Below are positions 8,558-18,133 of a stretch of DNA of 64,000 bases, piece after piece. Made by a program: the position numbers and the translations under genes. The notes under the pieces were generated by a model. That model did no database searches and was not told the origin of the DNA. It saw only the letters and a program-made list of their open reading frames with translations. The stretch is taken from contig NZ_JAKJRU010000006.1 in the NCBI RefSeq assembly GCF_021726475.1, positions 248,001 to 312,000 on the forward strand, in the 5' to 3' direction. The stretch comes from Pseudomonas oligotrophica. GTDB lineage: Bacteria; Pseudomonadota; Gammaproteobacteria; Pseudomonadales; Pseudomonadaceae. Every line of letters starts with the position of its first letter. The first letter of the stretch is position 1.

Positions 8558-9340
8558 TCAGCGGCTGCGCCAGCGTTCGAGCCAGTCGAGGCTCGCCTCG
8601 GTGCCCGCCTCGCCCGGCCGGTACTCGGCGCCCAGCCAGCCCTGGTAGCCGCTGCTCACCAGCGCTTCGCGCGCGGCGACGAAGTCCAGCGTGCCGCTGC
8701 CCGGCGCGCCGCGCCCGGGGCAATCGGCGAACTGCACATGGCCGATGCGCCCGGCCAGGCGCGCGATGCAGGCCGAGACATCGAGCCCCTGGCGCGCCAT
8801 GTGATAGAAGTCGAGCTGGGCCTGGCAGTTGGGGTGATCGACCCGCTCGAGCAGCTCGGCCAGCTCGTCGGCGGTGCTGATCAGGAAGCCCGGCATGTCC
8901 AGCGGGTTGATCGCTTCGCAGAGCACGCCGATGCCGAGGATGTCGAAGGTCTCGGCGGTCTTCCACAGGTTGCGCTCGAGCGTCGCCAGCGCCGCCTCGC
9001 GCTCGACCCCTTCGGCCAGCCGCCCCGGCAGCACGTTGACGAATGCCGGGCGGACCATCGCCGCATAGGTGGCGGCCACCTGCAGCGCCTGGTCGAACGA
9101 CTCCTGGCGCTCCGGCACCGCGGCCAGGCCGGGGCCGCCGCTCATCAGGTCGCCGGCCGGCAGGTTGATCAGGATCAGCGGCAGGTCGGCGCGGTCGAGC
9201 AGGCCCTTGAGCAGCACCGCCGGCAGCTCGTAGGGGAACTGGATCTCCACGCCGTCGAAGCCGGCGACCCGCGCAGCCAGCACGCGCTCGGCCAGCGGCA
9301 GTTCGGTGAACAGCAGCGACAGGTTGGCTGCGATCTTCAT
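8558..9340 (-). CDS. hyi: Hydroxypyruvate isomerase / OtnI-like sugar isomerase (260 aa)
   Basis: A TIM-barrel xylose-isomerase-like protein of the Hyi/OtnI family. It starts MKIAANLSLLFTE and contains GFDGVEIQFPYE (about 27-38), the metal-site segments ILGIGVLCEAINP and AQLDFYHMAR, and GWLGAEYRP near the end; length is typical. Hyi interconverts hydroxypyruvate and tartronate semialdehyde, while the close relative OtnI isomerises 2-oxo-tetronates; the sequence alone does not separate them. Its start overlaps the glxR stop (ATGA), so the two are coupled. Glyoxylate carboligase (gcl), the usual partner, is absent here. Confidence 0.82.
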   Translation of the reverse strand: MKIAANLSLLFTELPLAERVLAARVAGFDGVEIQFPYELPAVLLKGLLDRADLPLILINLPAGDLMSGGPGLAAVPERQESFDQALQVAATYAAMVRPAFVNVLPGRLAEGVEREAALATLERNLWKTAETFDILGIGVLCEAINPLDMPGFLISTADELAELLERVDHPNCQAQLDFYHMARQGLDVSACIARLAGRIGHVQFADCPGRGAPGSGTLDFVAAREALVSSGYQGWLGAEYRPGEAGTEASLDWLERWRSR

Positions 9341-10224
9341 GCATCAGTCTCCCGGAACAGTTCGACCAGCGTAGCCGGGTCGCGCTCAAGATTGCCCTGG
9401 CTGCCGTGCAGGCGCATCAATTGCGCGGCCAGCCCGCTCATCGGCGTCGACGAGCCCTGCTCGCGCGACAGCTTGACGGCGGTGTCCAGGTCCTTGAGCA
9501 GCGTGCGCACGTGCCACTTCACCGGCTCGAACGCGCTCGCCGCCATCTGCGGGGCGAGGATCTGCAGCGGCTTCGAATCGGCGAAGCCGCCGGCCAGCGC
9601 CGGCGCCAGCAGGCCGGCATCGACCCCGGCGCGCTCGGCCAGCGCCACCACCTCGGCGATCACCAGCGCGTTGCAGGCGACGATCATCTGGTTGCACACC
9701 TTGCTCACCTGCCCGGCGCCGACGCCGCCCATGTGCGTCAGGCGCTGGCCCAGGTGCATCAGCACCGGGCGCACGCGCTCGATGTCCTCGGCGCGCCCGC
9801 CGGCCATGATCGCCAGGCTGCCGGCCTCGGCCCCGGCGGTGCCGCCGGACACCGGCGCATCGACCCAGTGGGTGCCGCAGCGAAACGCCAGTTCGGCGGC
9901 CATCTCGCGCGTGGCGGCCGGCTCCAGGCTGGAATGGTCGACCAGCAGCTGGCCCTGGCGCGCGCCCTCGGCGATGCCCCGCGGGCCGAATACCACCTCG
10001 CGCACCACCCGGGTGTCGGCCAGGCACAGCAGCAGGATGTCGCTGCCGGCGCAGAGTTCGGCCGGCGTATCGACCCGCTCGGCACCCAGCTCGACCAGTG
10101 GTGCGCACTTGTCCGGCGTGCGGTTCCACACCTTCAGCCGATAACCCGCGGCCAGCAGGCGACGACACATCGGCAGGCCCATCAGGCCGATGCCGGCAAA
10201 GCCCAGGGATGGCAGCTCGGACAT
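9337..10224 (-). CDS. glxR: Tartronate-semialdehyde reductase / beta-hydroxyacid dehydrogenase (295 aa)
   Basis: A member of the 3-hydroxyisobutyrate dehydrogenase family. The Rossmann motif GFAGIGLMG is at 8-16, the substrate-binding DAPVSGG at 122-128, and the catalytic lysine is K175 in GQVSKVCNQM. GAGGAG-like ribosome site GAGGAG lies eleven bases before the ATG at 10224, which excludes longer upstream starts. It should reduce tartronate semialdehyde to glycerate with NAD(P)H, using the product of the coupled hyi gene. Substrate assignment comes from the neighbour; the family also contains 2-hydroxy-3-oxopropionate and 3-hydroxyisobutyrate enzymes. Confidence 0.85.
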   Translation of the reverse strand: MSELPSLGFAGIGLMGLPMCRRLLAAGYRLKVWNRTPDKCAPLVELGAERVDTPAELCAGSDILLLCLADTRVVREVVFGPRGIAEGARQGQLLVDHSSLEPAATREMAAELAFRCGTHWVDAPVSGGTAGAEAGSLAIMAGGRAEDIERVRPVLMHLGQRLTHMGGVGAGQVSKVCNQMIVACNALVIAEVVALAERAGVDAGLLAPALAGGFADSKPLQILAPQMAASAFEPVKWHVRTLLKDLDTAVKLSREQGSSTPMSGLAAQLMRLHGSQGNLERDPATLVELFRETDA

Positions 10225-10289
10225 GCTCAGACTCCTCAGATTCGACGGATCGCCGATTCTATGGGCTCCCGGGGCCCGGGCGCGAGCGC

Positions 10290-10640
10290 TCACCAGAGCG
10301 AGCAGAGAAAGGCCAGCCCGACCGCCAGCGCGACGAAGCTGGCGACCAGCACCGCACCGGCGGCGACATCCTTCACCGCACCGACCGCCGGATGACGCGC
10401 CGGGTGCAGGTGGTCGAGCAGGCCCTCCAGCGCGCTGTTGAGCAGCTCGGCGACCAGCACCAGGCCGACGGCGAGCAACAGCAGCGCCCACCAGATCGCC
10501 GCCGGCCGCGTCGCCAGCAGCAACATCAGCACCGCGGCCGTGGCCAGCAGGTGGCTGCGCAGGCTGCGCTCGTGGCGCAGCGCATGCCGCAGGCCGTGGA
10601 GGGCAAAGCCCAATCGCCGGGCGAAGGGCAATCCTTTCAT
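10290..10640 (-). CDS. dgkA: Diacylglycerol kinase, prokaryotic type (116 aa)
   Basis: A small three-helix inner-membrane lipid kinase. The active-site signature is present: E65 and N68 in AELLNSALE, E72, and K90-D91 in KDVAAGAVL. It phosphorylates diacylglycerol released during membrane-derived glucan synthesis (in Gram-positives the family acts on undecaprenol). The N-terminus has the expected basic amphipathic segment. It lies upstream of glxR on the same strand and is divergent from the phosphonate-type ABC operon. Confidence 0.9.
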   Translation of the reverse strand: MKGLPFARRLGFALHGLRHALRHERSLRSHLLATAAVLMLLLATRPAAIWWALLLLAVGLVLVAELLNSALEGLLDHLHPARHPAVGAVKDVAAGAVLVASFVALAVGLAFLCSLW

Positions 10641-10681
10641 GGCCGACTCCTTGAAGCGCTACAACCCGAGTCTAGCGCCGC

Positions 10682-10710
10682 TGGGCAGCGCCGATGGCGC
10701 GGCCTATAAT
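10682..10710 (+). promoter_or_regulatory. Sigma-70-type promoter of the PhnD-type ABC operon
   Basis: A perfect -10 TATAAT at 10705-10710 with a 17-bp spacer to a weaker -35, TGGGCA (four of six). Transcription would begin near 10717, giving a leader of about 30 bases to the ATG at 10747. Confidence 0.55.
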
Positions 10711-10746
10711 CGCGCCGCTTTTTCCGCTATTGAACCGGAGAACCCA

Positions 10747-11598
10747 ATGCTGAAGCGCTCCCTGGCAGCCGTCGCCGGCCTTGCCCTGTCCCTGTCCGTC
10801 ACCGCCATCCAGGCTGCCGAAACCCTGCGGGTTTCCGCGATTCCCGATGAAGCCCCGACCGAACTGATCCGCAAGTTCAAGCCACTGGGCGAATACCTCG
10901 AACACCAACTGGGCATGCCGGTGCAGTTCACCCCGGTCTCCGACTATGCCGCGGTCGTCGAAGCGCTGGCTTCCGACCGGCTGGACATGGCCTGGCTCGG
11001 CGGCTTCACCTTCGTGCAGGCACGCCTGAAGACCGGCAACGCCATCCCGCTGGTACAACGCGAGCAGGACCAGCAGTTCACCAGCACCTTCATCAGCGCC
11101 GACCCCGCGGTGAAGTCGCTCCAGGATCTGGAGGGCAAGACCTTTGCCTTCGGCTCGGTCTCCTCCACCTCCGGCAGCCTGATGCCGCGCTACTTCATGC
11201 TCGAGGACGGCATCGAGCCGGAGAAATTCTTCAAGCGCATCGCCTATTCCGGCGCGCACGACGCCACCGCCGCCTGGGTCGAGGCCGGCAAGGCCGACGG
11301 CGGCGTGCTCAACGCCTCGGTGTGGGACAAGCTGGTCGCCGCCGGCAAGGTCGATACCAGCAAGGTCCGCGTGATCGGTACCACCCCGACCTACTACGAC
11401 TACAACTGGACGGTGCGCGGCAGCCTCGACCCGGCGCTGGCCGAAAAGATCAAGGCGGCCTTCCTCGCGCTCGACCCGGCCAACCCGGAGCACAAGGCGA
11501 TTCTCGACCTGCAGGCCGCCTCGCGCTTCATCGAGACCCGGCCGGAAAACTACGAAGGCATCGAGCAGGCCGCACGCGCGGCCGGCCTGCTCAAGTGA
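10747..11598 (+). CDS. PhnD-type ABC transporter periplasmic binding protein (283 aa)
   Basis: A secreted protein with a Sec signal peptide of about 23 residues ending in IQAA, then a type 2 periplasmic-binding fold of the phosphonate/phosphite/selenate family. Typical segments are AIPDEAPTEL near 31, DYAAVVEALASDRLDMAWLG near 65-85, and YSGAHDATAAWVEAGKADGG near 167-186. The start at 10747 follows GGAG. The family includes PhnD, PtxB and proteins annotated as putative selenate binders; I cannot pick the ligand. It resembles P. aeruginosa PA3313 in place and context. The stop overlaps the GTG of the ATPase gene. Confidence 0.85.
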   Translation: MLKRSLAAVAGLALSLSVTAIQAAETLRVSAIPDEAPTELIRKFKPLGEYLEHQLGMPVQFTPVSDYAAVVEALASDRLDMAWLGGFTFVQARLKTGNAIPLVQREQDQQFTSTFISADPAVKSLQDLEGKTFAFGSVSSTSGSLMPRYFMLEDGIEPEKFFKRIAYSGAHDATAAWVEAGKADGGVLNASVWDKLVAAGKVDTSKVRVIGTTPTYYDYNWTVRGSLDPALAEKIKAAFLALDPANPEHKAILDLQAASRFIETRPENYEGIEQAARAAGLLK

Positions 11599-12398
11599 CC
11601 CTGCGGCTCCGCGGCGTGAGCTATCGCCACGCCGGCGGCCAGGCTGCGCTGCACGACATCGACCTGCAGGTCGCACGGGGCGAGCGGGTGGCCATCATCG
11701 GGCCGTCCGGCGCCGGCAAGACCACCCTGCTGCGCCTGCTCGCCAGCCACCTGCGCCCCGCCGACGGGCACCTCGAACTACTCGGCGAAGCGCCCTGGCG
11801 CCTGCCGGCCGCCGCGCGCCAGAAGCTGCGCGGACGCGTCGGCCTGGTGCACCAGGCGCCGCCGCTGCCAGCACGCCAACGGGTGGTCACCGCGGTGCTG
11901 GCCGGGCGCCTCGGCCAGTGGTCGCTGCCGCGCAGCCTGCTCAGCCTGGTCTACCCGCTGGACGCCGCAGGCGCACGGCAGGTCCTGGCCCGGCTGGACC
12001 TGCAGGACAAGCTCTACCAGCGCTGCGACCAGCTTTCCGGCGGCCAGCTGCAGCGCGTCGGCATCGCCCGGGTGCTGTACCAGGCGCCGGAGCTGATCCT
12101 CGCCGACGAGCCGGTCTCGGCGATGGACCCGGTGCTGGCGGCGCATTCGCTCGAGGTGCTGGCCGACGAGGCCCGGCGCCGCGGCGCCACGCTGCTGGCC
12201 AGCCTGCACGCCGTGGAGCTGGCGCTGGCGCATTTCCCGCGCATCGTCGGCGTGCGCGACGGCCGCGTGTTGTTCGACAAGGCCGCCGGGCAGGTGCGTC
12301 CCGCCGAATTGCAGGCGCTGTACGCCAACGAGCAGCTCGGCACCCGGCCGCCGGCGAGCACACCCGCCATGCGGGTCGTGCACAGCCCGCGATGCTGA
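11595..12398 (+). CDS. PhnC-type ABC transporter ATP-binding protein (267 aa)
   Basis: Starts at a GTG (11595) overlapping the upstream TGA. Walker A GPSGAGKT is at 36-43, Q-loop near 87, the signature LSGGQ at 147-151, and Walker B LILADEP at 167-173. It energises the importer formed with the two permeases that follow. The C-terminal twenty residues beyond the ABC fold (TRPPASTPAMRVV) look unstructured. There are no C-P lyase genes nearby, so uptake is not linked here to phosphonate breakdown. Confidence 0.88.
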   Translation: MTLRLRGVSYRHAGGQAALHDIDLQVARGERVAIIGPSGAGKTTLLRLLASHLRPADGHLELLGEAPWRLPAAARQKLRGRVGLVHQAPPLPARQRVVTAVLAGRLGQWSLPRSLLSLVYPLDAAGARQVLARLDLQDKLYQRCDQLSGGQLQRVGIARVLYQAPELILADEPVSAMDPVLAAHSLEVLADEARRRGATLLASLHAVELALAHFPRIVGVRDGRVLFDKAAGQVRPAELQALYANEQLGTRPPASTPAMRVVHSPRC

Positions 12399-13225
12399 CG
12401 CCCGCCGCGCCCCTGCGCGACCCGGCCGCGCTGCCACGCCTGTTGCTGACGATGGTCGCGGTCGCCCTGCTCTGGCCCGGAGTCTCGCTGAGCGAGCTGG
12501 ACCTCGGCGTGCTGTTCGATGGGCGCAATGCCGAACCCATGGGCAGCTTCCTCTCGGCCTTCTGGCCACCGGCGCACGCCGAGGACTTCCTCGCCCTGCT
12601 GCTGCAGGCAACGCTGGAAACCCTGGCCATCGCCACGGCGGGCCTCAGCCTGGCCTTGCTGGTCGCGCTGCCGGCGGCGCTGCTGGCCAGCCGCGCGCTG
12701 TCGCTCTCGGCGGTCAGCCGCGGCGGCCGCCCGCACTGGCTCGCCAATGCCGTGCGCTGGCCGGTGCGGGCCTTGCTGATCGTGCTGCGCAGCGTGCCGG
12801 AGATCGTCTGGGCGCTGCTCTTCGTCCGCGCCGCCGGGCTCGGCCCGACCGCCGGGGTGCTGGCCATCGCCATCACCTATGCCGGCATGCTCGGCAAGGT
12901 CTACGCGGAAATCTTCGAGTCGGTCGACCCCGGCCCCGCCCGTGCCCTGCTCGGCGCCGGGGCCACGCGGCTGCAGGCGTTCGCCTACGGGGTGCTGCCG
13001 CAGGCGGCGGGCGAGATGCTCTCCTACACGGTGTACCGCTGGGAGTGTGCGATCCGCGCCTCGGTGGTGATGGGCTTCGTCGGCGCCGGCGGGCTGGGGC
13101 AGCAGATGGACCTGTCGATGCGCATGTTCGCCGGTGGCGAGGTGGCGAGCATGCTGCTGACCTTCCTGGCTTTGGTACTGCTGGCCGACCTGCTCAGCCG
13201 CCTGTTGCGTGGGCGCTACGCATGA
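12392..13225 (+). CDS. PhnE-type ABC transporter permease 1 (277 aa)
   Basis: An inner-membrane permease with about six helices. The start at 12392 overlaps the ATPase stop by seven bases. The coupling helix for the ATPase has the PhnE form: EIFESVDPGPARALLGAGATRL near 169-190. The characteristic end, MGFVGAGGLGQQMDLSM, is near 227-243. It forms a heterodimer with the next gene's product, as is usual where two adjacent PhnE-like genes occur. Confidence 0.86.
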   Translation: MLTPAAPLRDPAALPRLLLTMVAVALLWPGVSLSELDLGVLFDGRNAEPMGSFLSAFWPPAHAEDFLALLLQATLETLAIATAGLSLALLVALPAALLASRALSLSAVSRGGRPHWLANAVRWPVRALLIVLRSVPEIVWALLFVRAAGLGPTAGVLAIAITYAGMLGKVYAEIFESVDPGPARALLGAGATRLQAFAYGVLPQAAGEMLSYTVYRWECAIRASVVMGFVGAGGLGQQMDLSMRMFAGGEVASMLLTFLALVLLADLLSRLLRGRYA

Positions 13226-13989
13226 AGGGCCTGTCGCGCCTGCTGCTGCCGCTCGGCCTGCTCGCCGCGGTCATCGCCGCCTTCGCCTTCCTGCAACTGG
13301 ACGCCGCCGCGCTGCTCAGCCGCGACGGGCTGGCGGCGATGGCCGGGTACGCCGCGCGCTTCCTGCAGCCGGATCTCTCCGCGCCGCACTTGCGTGCCAT
13401 CGCCTTCGCCACGCTGGAAACCCTGGCGATGTCGGCCATCGGCACGCTGCTCGCCGCGTTGCTGGGCCTGGGCCTGGCGCTGCCGGGCGCCGGGCGCTTC
13501 GGCCTGCTCGCCCAGGGCGCGGCGCGGCTGCTGCTCAATGCCCTGCGGGCGATCCCCGAGCTGGTCTGGGCGGCCTTGATGGTGCTCGCCGCGGGCCTCG
13601 GCCCCAACGCCGGCACCCTGGCCCTGGCGCTGCACACCGCCGGCGTGCTCGGCCGGCTGTTCGCCGAGGCGCTGGAGAATACCCCGCCGGAGCCGGCCGA
13701 CGCCCTGCGCCTGGCCGGCAGCGGGCGCCTCGCCGCGTTCTGCTACGGCACGCTGCCGGTGCTCTGGCCGCAGCTGGTGGCCTACACGCTCTATCGCTGG
13801 GAGAACAACATCCGCATGGCCAGCGTGCTGGGCTTCGTCGGCGCCGGCGGGCTGGGACAGATGCTCTACCTGAGCCTGAGCCTGTTCCAGGAGGCCCAGG
13901 CGGCCAGCGTCATCCTCGCCATGTTGCTGATGGTGCTGGCGGTCGATGCCCTGAGCGGCTGGATGCGCCTGCGCTGGGTCCGCGCCTAG
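13222..13989 (+). CDS. PhnE-type ABC transporter permease 2 (255 aa)
   Basis: Start ATG at 13222 overlaps the previous stop by four bases. It has the same architecture as permease 1, with the coupling segment EALENTPPEPADALRLAGS near 152-170 and LGFVGAGGLGQMLYLSL near 208-224. The two permeases are related but diverged, consistent with an ancient duplication. This is the last gene of the four-gene importer operon; it converges on the DUF2288 gene with 79 bases between and no clear terminator. Confidence 0.86.
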   Translation: MKGLSRLLLPLGLLAAVIAAFAFLQLDAAALLSRDGLAAMAGYAARFLQPDLSAPHLRAIAFATLETLAMSAIGTLLAALLGLGLALPGAGRFGLLAQGAARLLLNALRAIPELVWAALMVLAAGLGPNAGTLALALHTAGVLGRLFAEALENTPPEPADALRLAGSGRLAAFCYGTLPVLWPQLVAYTLYRWENNIRMASVLGFVGAGGLGQMLYLSLSLFQEAQAASVILAMLLMVLAVDALSGWMRLRWVRA

Positions 13990-14068
13990 GCCACAAGGGC
14001 ACGACCCGCACGGCGCTCGCGACACATTTGGCGCCGTTTCGGCCAGTGCGGCGCGCCCTTGCCTTCTT

Positions 14069-14386
14069 TCAGTGCAGCGCTGCGGGGGCGGCGCGCTCCT
14101 GCACCAGCACCCAGGGCGCGACCACCACGGCCCAGAGGTCGGGCTTGCGCTCGACCCAGTCCTGCGCCTGCTCGGCCGGCATGTTCGCCAGCTCGCCGGC
14201 TACCAGCCAGGCCTCGACCTTGCTGCGATCGTCCAGTGCCACGGCGGCTGCCACGGCCACCAGGTCGACATCACCGGCCACGCGCAACAGCGCGCCGCGG
14301 GCGAAGAAGGGCTCGAGCTCGGTCCAGGTGATCGCTGCCGTTTCGCCCAAAAGCTTGGCATAGAGAGTGCTTGCTTCGTCGTTCAT
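14069..14386 (-). CDS. DUF2288 domain-containing protein (105 aa)
   Basis: A small soluble protein. The segments LYAKLLGETAAITWTELEPFFARGALL (residues 8-34) and AGELANMPAEQAQDWVERKP match DUF2288, a family without a known role that is widespread in gammaproteobacteria and cyanobacteria. It is divergent from braC across a 200-base region containing a 16-bp palindrome. Confidence 0.8.
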   Translation of the reverse strand: MNDEASTLYAKLLGETAAITWTELEPFFARGALLRVAGDVDLVAVAAAVALDDRSKVEAWLVAGELANMPAEQAQDWVERKPDLWAVVVAPWVLVQERAAPAALH

Positions 14387-14485
14387 GGGGGCCTACCCGT
14401 CGCGAAAAGTGGGCAATGATAGCGCCACCCGAGGGCTCGGCAAGCGGGGGCAAACCGGCTGTGCAAACGCAGAAGACATTCCTAC

Positions 14486-14501
14486 ACTGTACCGGTACAG
14501 T
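14486..14501. promoter_or_regulatory. Perfect 16-bp palindrome in the braC upstream region (putative operator)
   Basis: ACTGTACCGGTACAGT is a perfect dyad lying 85 bases before the braC start and 100 bases before the DUF2288 start. Its shape suits a dimeric repressor of TetR or similar type. It is not a LexA box (CTGT-N8-ACAG), since only six bases separate the CTGT and ACAG arms. The regulator is unknown. Confidence 0.5.
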
Positions 14502-14586
14502 TGCCGCACCGTTTCGGGACGTTCGCCCCTTAACGACTCTGCGACACGCAGGATCAAACAATTAAAACGATGCAAGTGGAGCGCAT

Positions 14587-15705
14587 ATGAAGAACAAGCA
14601 GCGTCTGTCCAAGCTATTCCTGGCGATGGCCCTGAGCAGTGCCGCCAGCTACTCGCTCGCCGCAGACCCCATCAAGATCGCCCTGGCCGGCCCGGTGACC
14701 GGTGCCGTCGCCCAGTACGGCGACATGCAGTTCATCGGCGCCGAGATGGCCATCGAGCAGATCAACAAGGCCGGCGGGGTGAACGGCGCGCAACTGCAGG
14801 GCGTGCGCTATGACGACGCCTGCGATCCGAAGCAGGCCGTGGCGGTAGCCAACAAGATCGTCAACGACGGCGTCAGCTTCGTGGTCGGCCATCTCTGCTC
14901 CAGCTCCACCCAGCCGGCGTCCGACATCTACGAGGACGAAGGCATCCTGATGATCACCGCGGCGTCCACCAGCCCGGACATCACCTCGCGCGGCTACGAA
15001 CTGATCTTCCGCACCATCGGCCTGGACAGCCTGCAGGGCCCGACCGCCGGCAACTTCATCGCCGACCACGTCAAGCCGAAGAATGTCGCCGTCATCCACG
15101 ACAAGCAGCAGTACGGCGAGGGCATCGCCACCGCGGTCAAGCAGACCCTCGAGGGCAAGGGCGTCAAGGTCTCGATGTTCGAAGGCATCAACGCCGGCGA
15201 CAAGGACTTCTCCTCGTTGATCGCGCGCCTCAAGCGCGAGGGCGTGGATTTCATCTACTACGGCGGCTACCACCCCGAACTGGGCCTGCTGCTGCGCCAG
15301 TCCAAGGAGAAGGGCCTGAACGTACGCTTCATGGGCCCGGAAGGCGTCGGCAACTCGGAAATTTCCGCCATCGCCGGCCCGGCTTCCGAAGGCATGTACG
15401 TCACCCTGCCCAAGTCCTTCGACCAGGATCCGAAGAACCAGCAGCTGGTCGAGGCCTTCAAGGCCAAGAAGCAGGATCCGAGCGGCCCGTTCGTGTTCCC
15501 CGCCTATGCCGCCGTCCAGGTCATTGCCGAAGGCATCGAGAAAGCCGGCAGCACCGACACCGACAAGGTCGCCGAGGCGCTGCGCAGCAACAGCTTCGAC
15601 ACCCCGACCGGCACGCTGGAGTTCGACGAGAAGGGCGACCTGAAGAACTTCAACTTCGTCGTTTACGAATGGCACCAGGACGGCACCAAGACCGAAGCCA
15701 AGTAA
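14587..15705 (+). CDS. braC: Branched-chain amino acid ABC transporter binding protein BraC (372 aa)
   Basis: A type 1 periplasmic binding protein with a signal peptide ending near residue 25 (SYSLA). The mature start DPIKIALAGPVTGAVAQYG is the classic Leu/Ile/Val-binding protein beginning. C79 and C104 correspond to the disulfide of LivJ-type proteins. It delivers leucine, isoleucine, valine (and often alanine or threonine) to BraDEFG. Ribosome site TGGAG is five bases before ATG. A strong terminator follows, so braC is probably transcribed in excess over the membrane genes located 251 bases downstream. Confidence 0.95.
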   Translation: MKNKQRLSKLFLAMALSSAASYSLAADPIKIALAGPVTGAVAQYGDMQFIGAEMAIEQINKAGGVNGAQLQGVRYDDACDPKQAVAVANKIVNDGVSFVVGHLCSSSTQPASDIYEDEGILMITAASTSPDITSRGYELIFRTIGLDSLQGPTAGNFIADHVKPKNVAVIHDKQQYGEGIATAVKQTLEGKGVKVSMFEGINAGDKDFSSLIARLKREGVDFIYYGGYHPELGLLLRQSKEKGLNVRFMGPEGVGNSEISAIAGPASEGMYVTLPKSFDQDPKNQQLVEAFKAKKQDPSGPFVFPAYAAVQVIAEGIEKAGSTDTDKVAEALRSNSFDTPTGTLEFDEKGDLKNFNFVVYEWHQDGTKTEAK

Positions 15706-15722
15706 GGGACCTTCACCAGTCG

Positions 15723-15755
15723 ACAAAGCCCATGCCCAGGTATGGGCTTTGTTTT
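15723..15755 (+). terminator. Rho-independent terminator after braC
   Basis: An 11-bp stem (ACAAAGCCCAT / ATGGGCTTTGT) with an 8-base loop, followed by TTTT. It begins 17 bases after the braC stop and probably lets only part of the transcripts continue into braDEFG, as expected for a binding protein made in excess. Confidence 0.85.
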
Positions 15756-15956
15756 ACGGGCGGGCCAGCCAAAAGCACCGGAACGCCCTGCCAGACCTAC
15801 GACCCATGCGAGCGGCCCTGACCCGGGCCCGCCTCGAACCGGTGCCGTGCGTGATCCGCGGGGCATCGTACAGCAGTGACGCGGCGCCCGGCGCTGCGTG
15901 TTCGATGCGGGCAGCGCGGCCGCCGCGAGGGTACCCAGGTACTCCGGAGAGCAGTG

Positions 15957-16876
15957 ATGCCTGAGCTTTACCACTACCTACAACAGCTGATCAACGGCCT
16001 GACCGTCGGCAGCACCTATGCCTTGATCGCCATCGGCTACACGATGGTTTACGGCATCATCGGGATGATCAACTTCGCCCACGGCGAGGTGTACATGATC
16101 GGTTCCTATATCGCCTTCATCGCCCTGATCGGCCTGACCGCCATGGGCCTGGATAGCCTGCCGATCCTGATGATCGGCGCCTTCGCCGCCAGCATGATCG
16201 TCACCAGCGCCTACGGCTACAGCATCGAGCGGGTGGCCTACCGGCCGCTGCGCGGCAGCAATCGCCTGATTCCGCTGATCTCGGCGATCGGCATGTCGAT
16301 CTTCCTGCAGAACGTCGTGCTGCTGACCCAGGACTCCAAGGACAAGGCGATCCCCAACCTGTTCCCGGGCAACCTGGTGTTCGGCGAGAGCACCATGAAC
16401 GGCGTGACCGTTTCCTATATGCAGGTGCTGATCTTCATCGTCACCTTCGTCGCCATGTACGGCCTGACCCTGTTCATCTCGCGCTCGCGCCTGGGCCGGG
16501 CCTGCCGCGCCTGCGCCGAGGACATCAAGATGGCCAACCTGCTGGGCATCAACACCAACGGCATCATCGCCCTGACCTTCGTCATCGGCGCCGCGCTGGC
16601 GGCGATCGCCGCGGTGCTGATCAGCATGCAGTACGGCGTGATCAACCCGCATATCGGCTTCCTCGCCGGTATCAAGGCGTTCACCGCCGCGGTGCTTGGC
16701 GGCATCGGCAGCATCCCCGGCGCCATGCTCGGCGGCCTGGTACTGGGCGTGGCCGAGGCCTTCGGCGCCGACATCTTCGGCGACCAGTACAAGGACGTGG
16801 TGGCCTTCAGCCTGCTGGTGCTGGTGCTGCTGTTCCGCCCCACCGGCATCCTCGGCCGTCCGGAGGTTGAAAAGGT

Positions 16877-16880
<4 letters not shown>
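15957..16880 (+). CDS. braD: High-affinity branched-chain amino acid permease BraD/LivH (307 aa)
   Basis: The start at 15957 has GGAGA seven bases upstream and gives exactly the standard LivH N-terminus, [15 protein letters not shown]; a frame extension to 15876 is spurious. Eight or so membrane helices are visible. The family motif [12 protein letters not shown] is near 43-54 and the ATPase-contacting segment with [12 protein letters not shown] is near 191-202. It pairs with BraE to form the membrane channel. Its stop overlaps the braE start. Confidence 0.94.

Positions 16881-18129
<1,249 letters not shown>

Positions 18130-18133
<4 letters not shown>

Noticed and set aside
14486-14501. LexA (SOS) box upstream of braC
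   Set aside because: LexA sites need CTGT-N8-ACAG; here the arms are separated by six bases and no repair gene is controlled.
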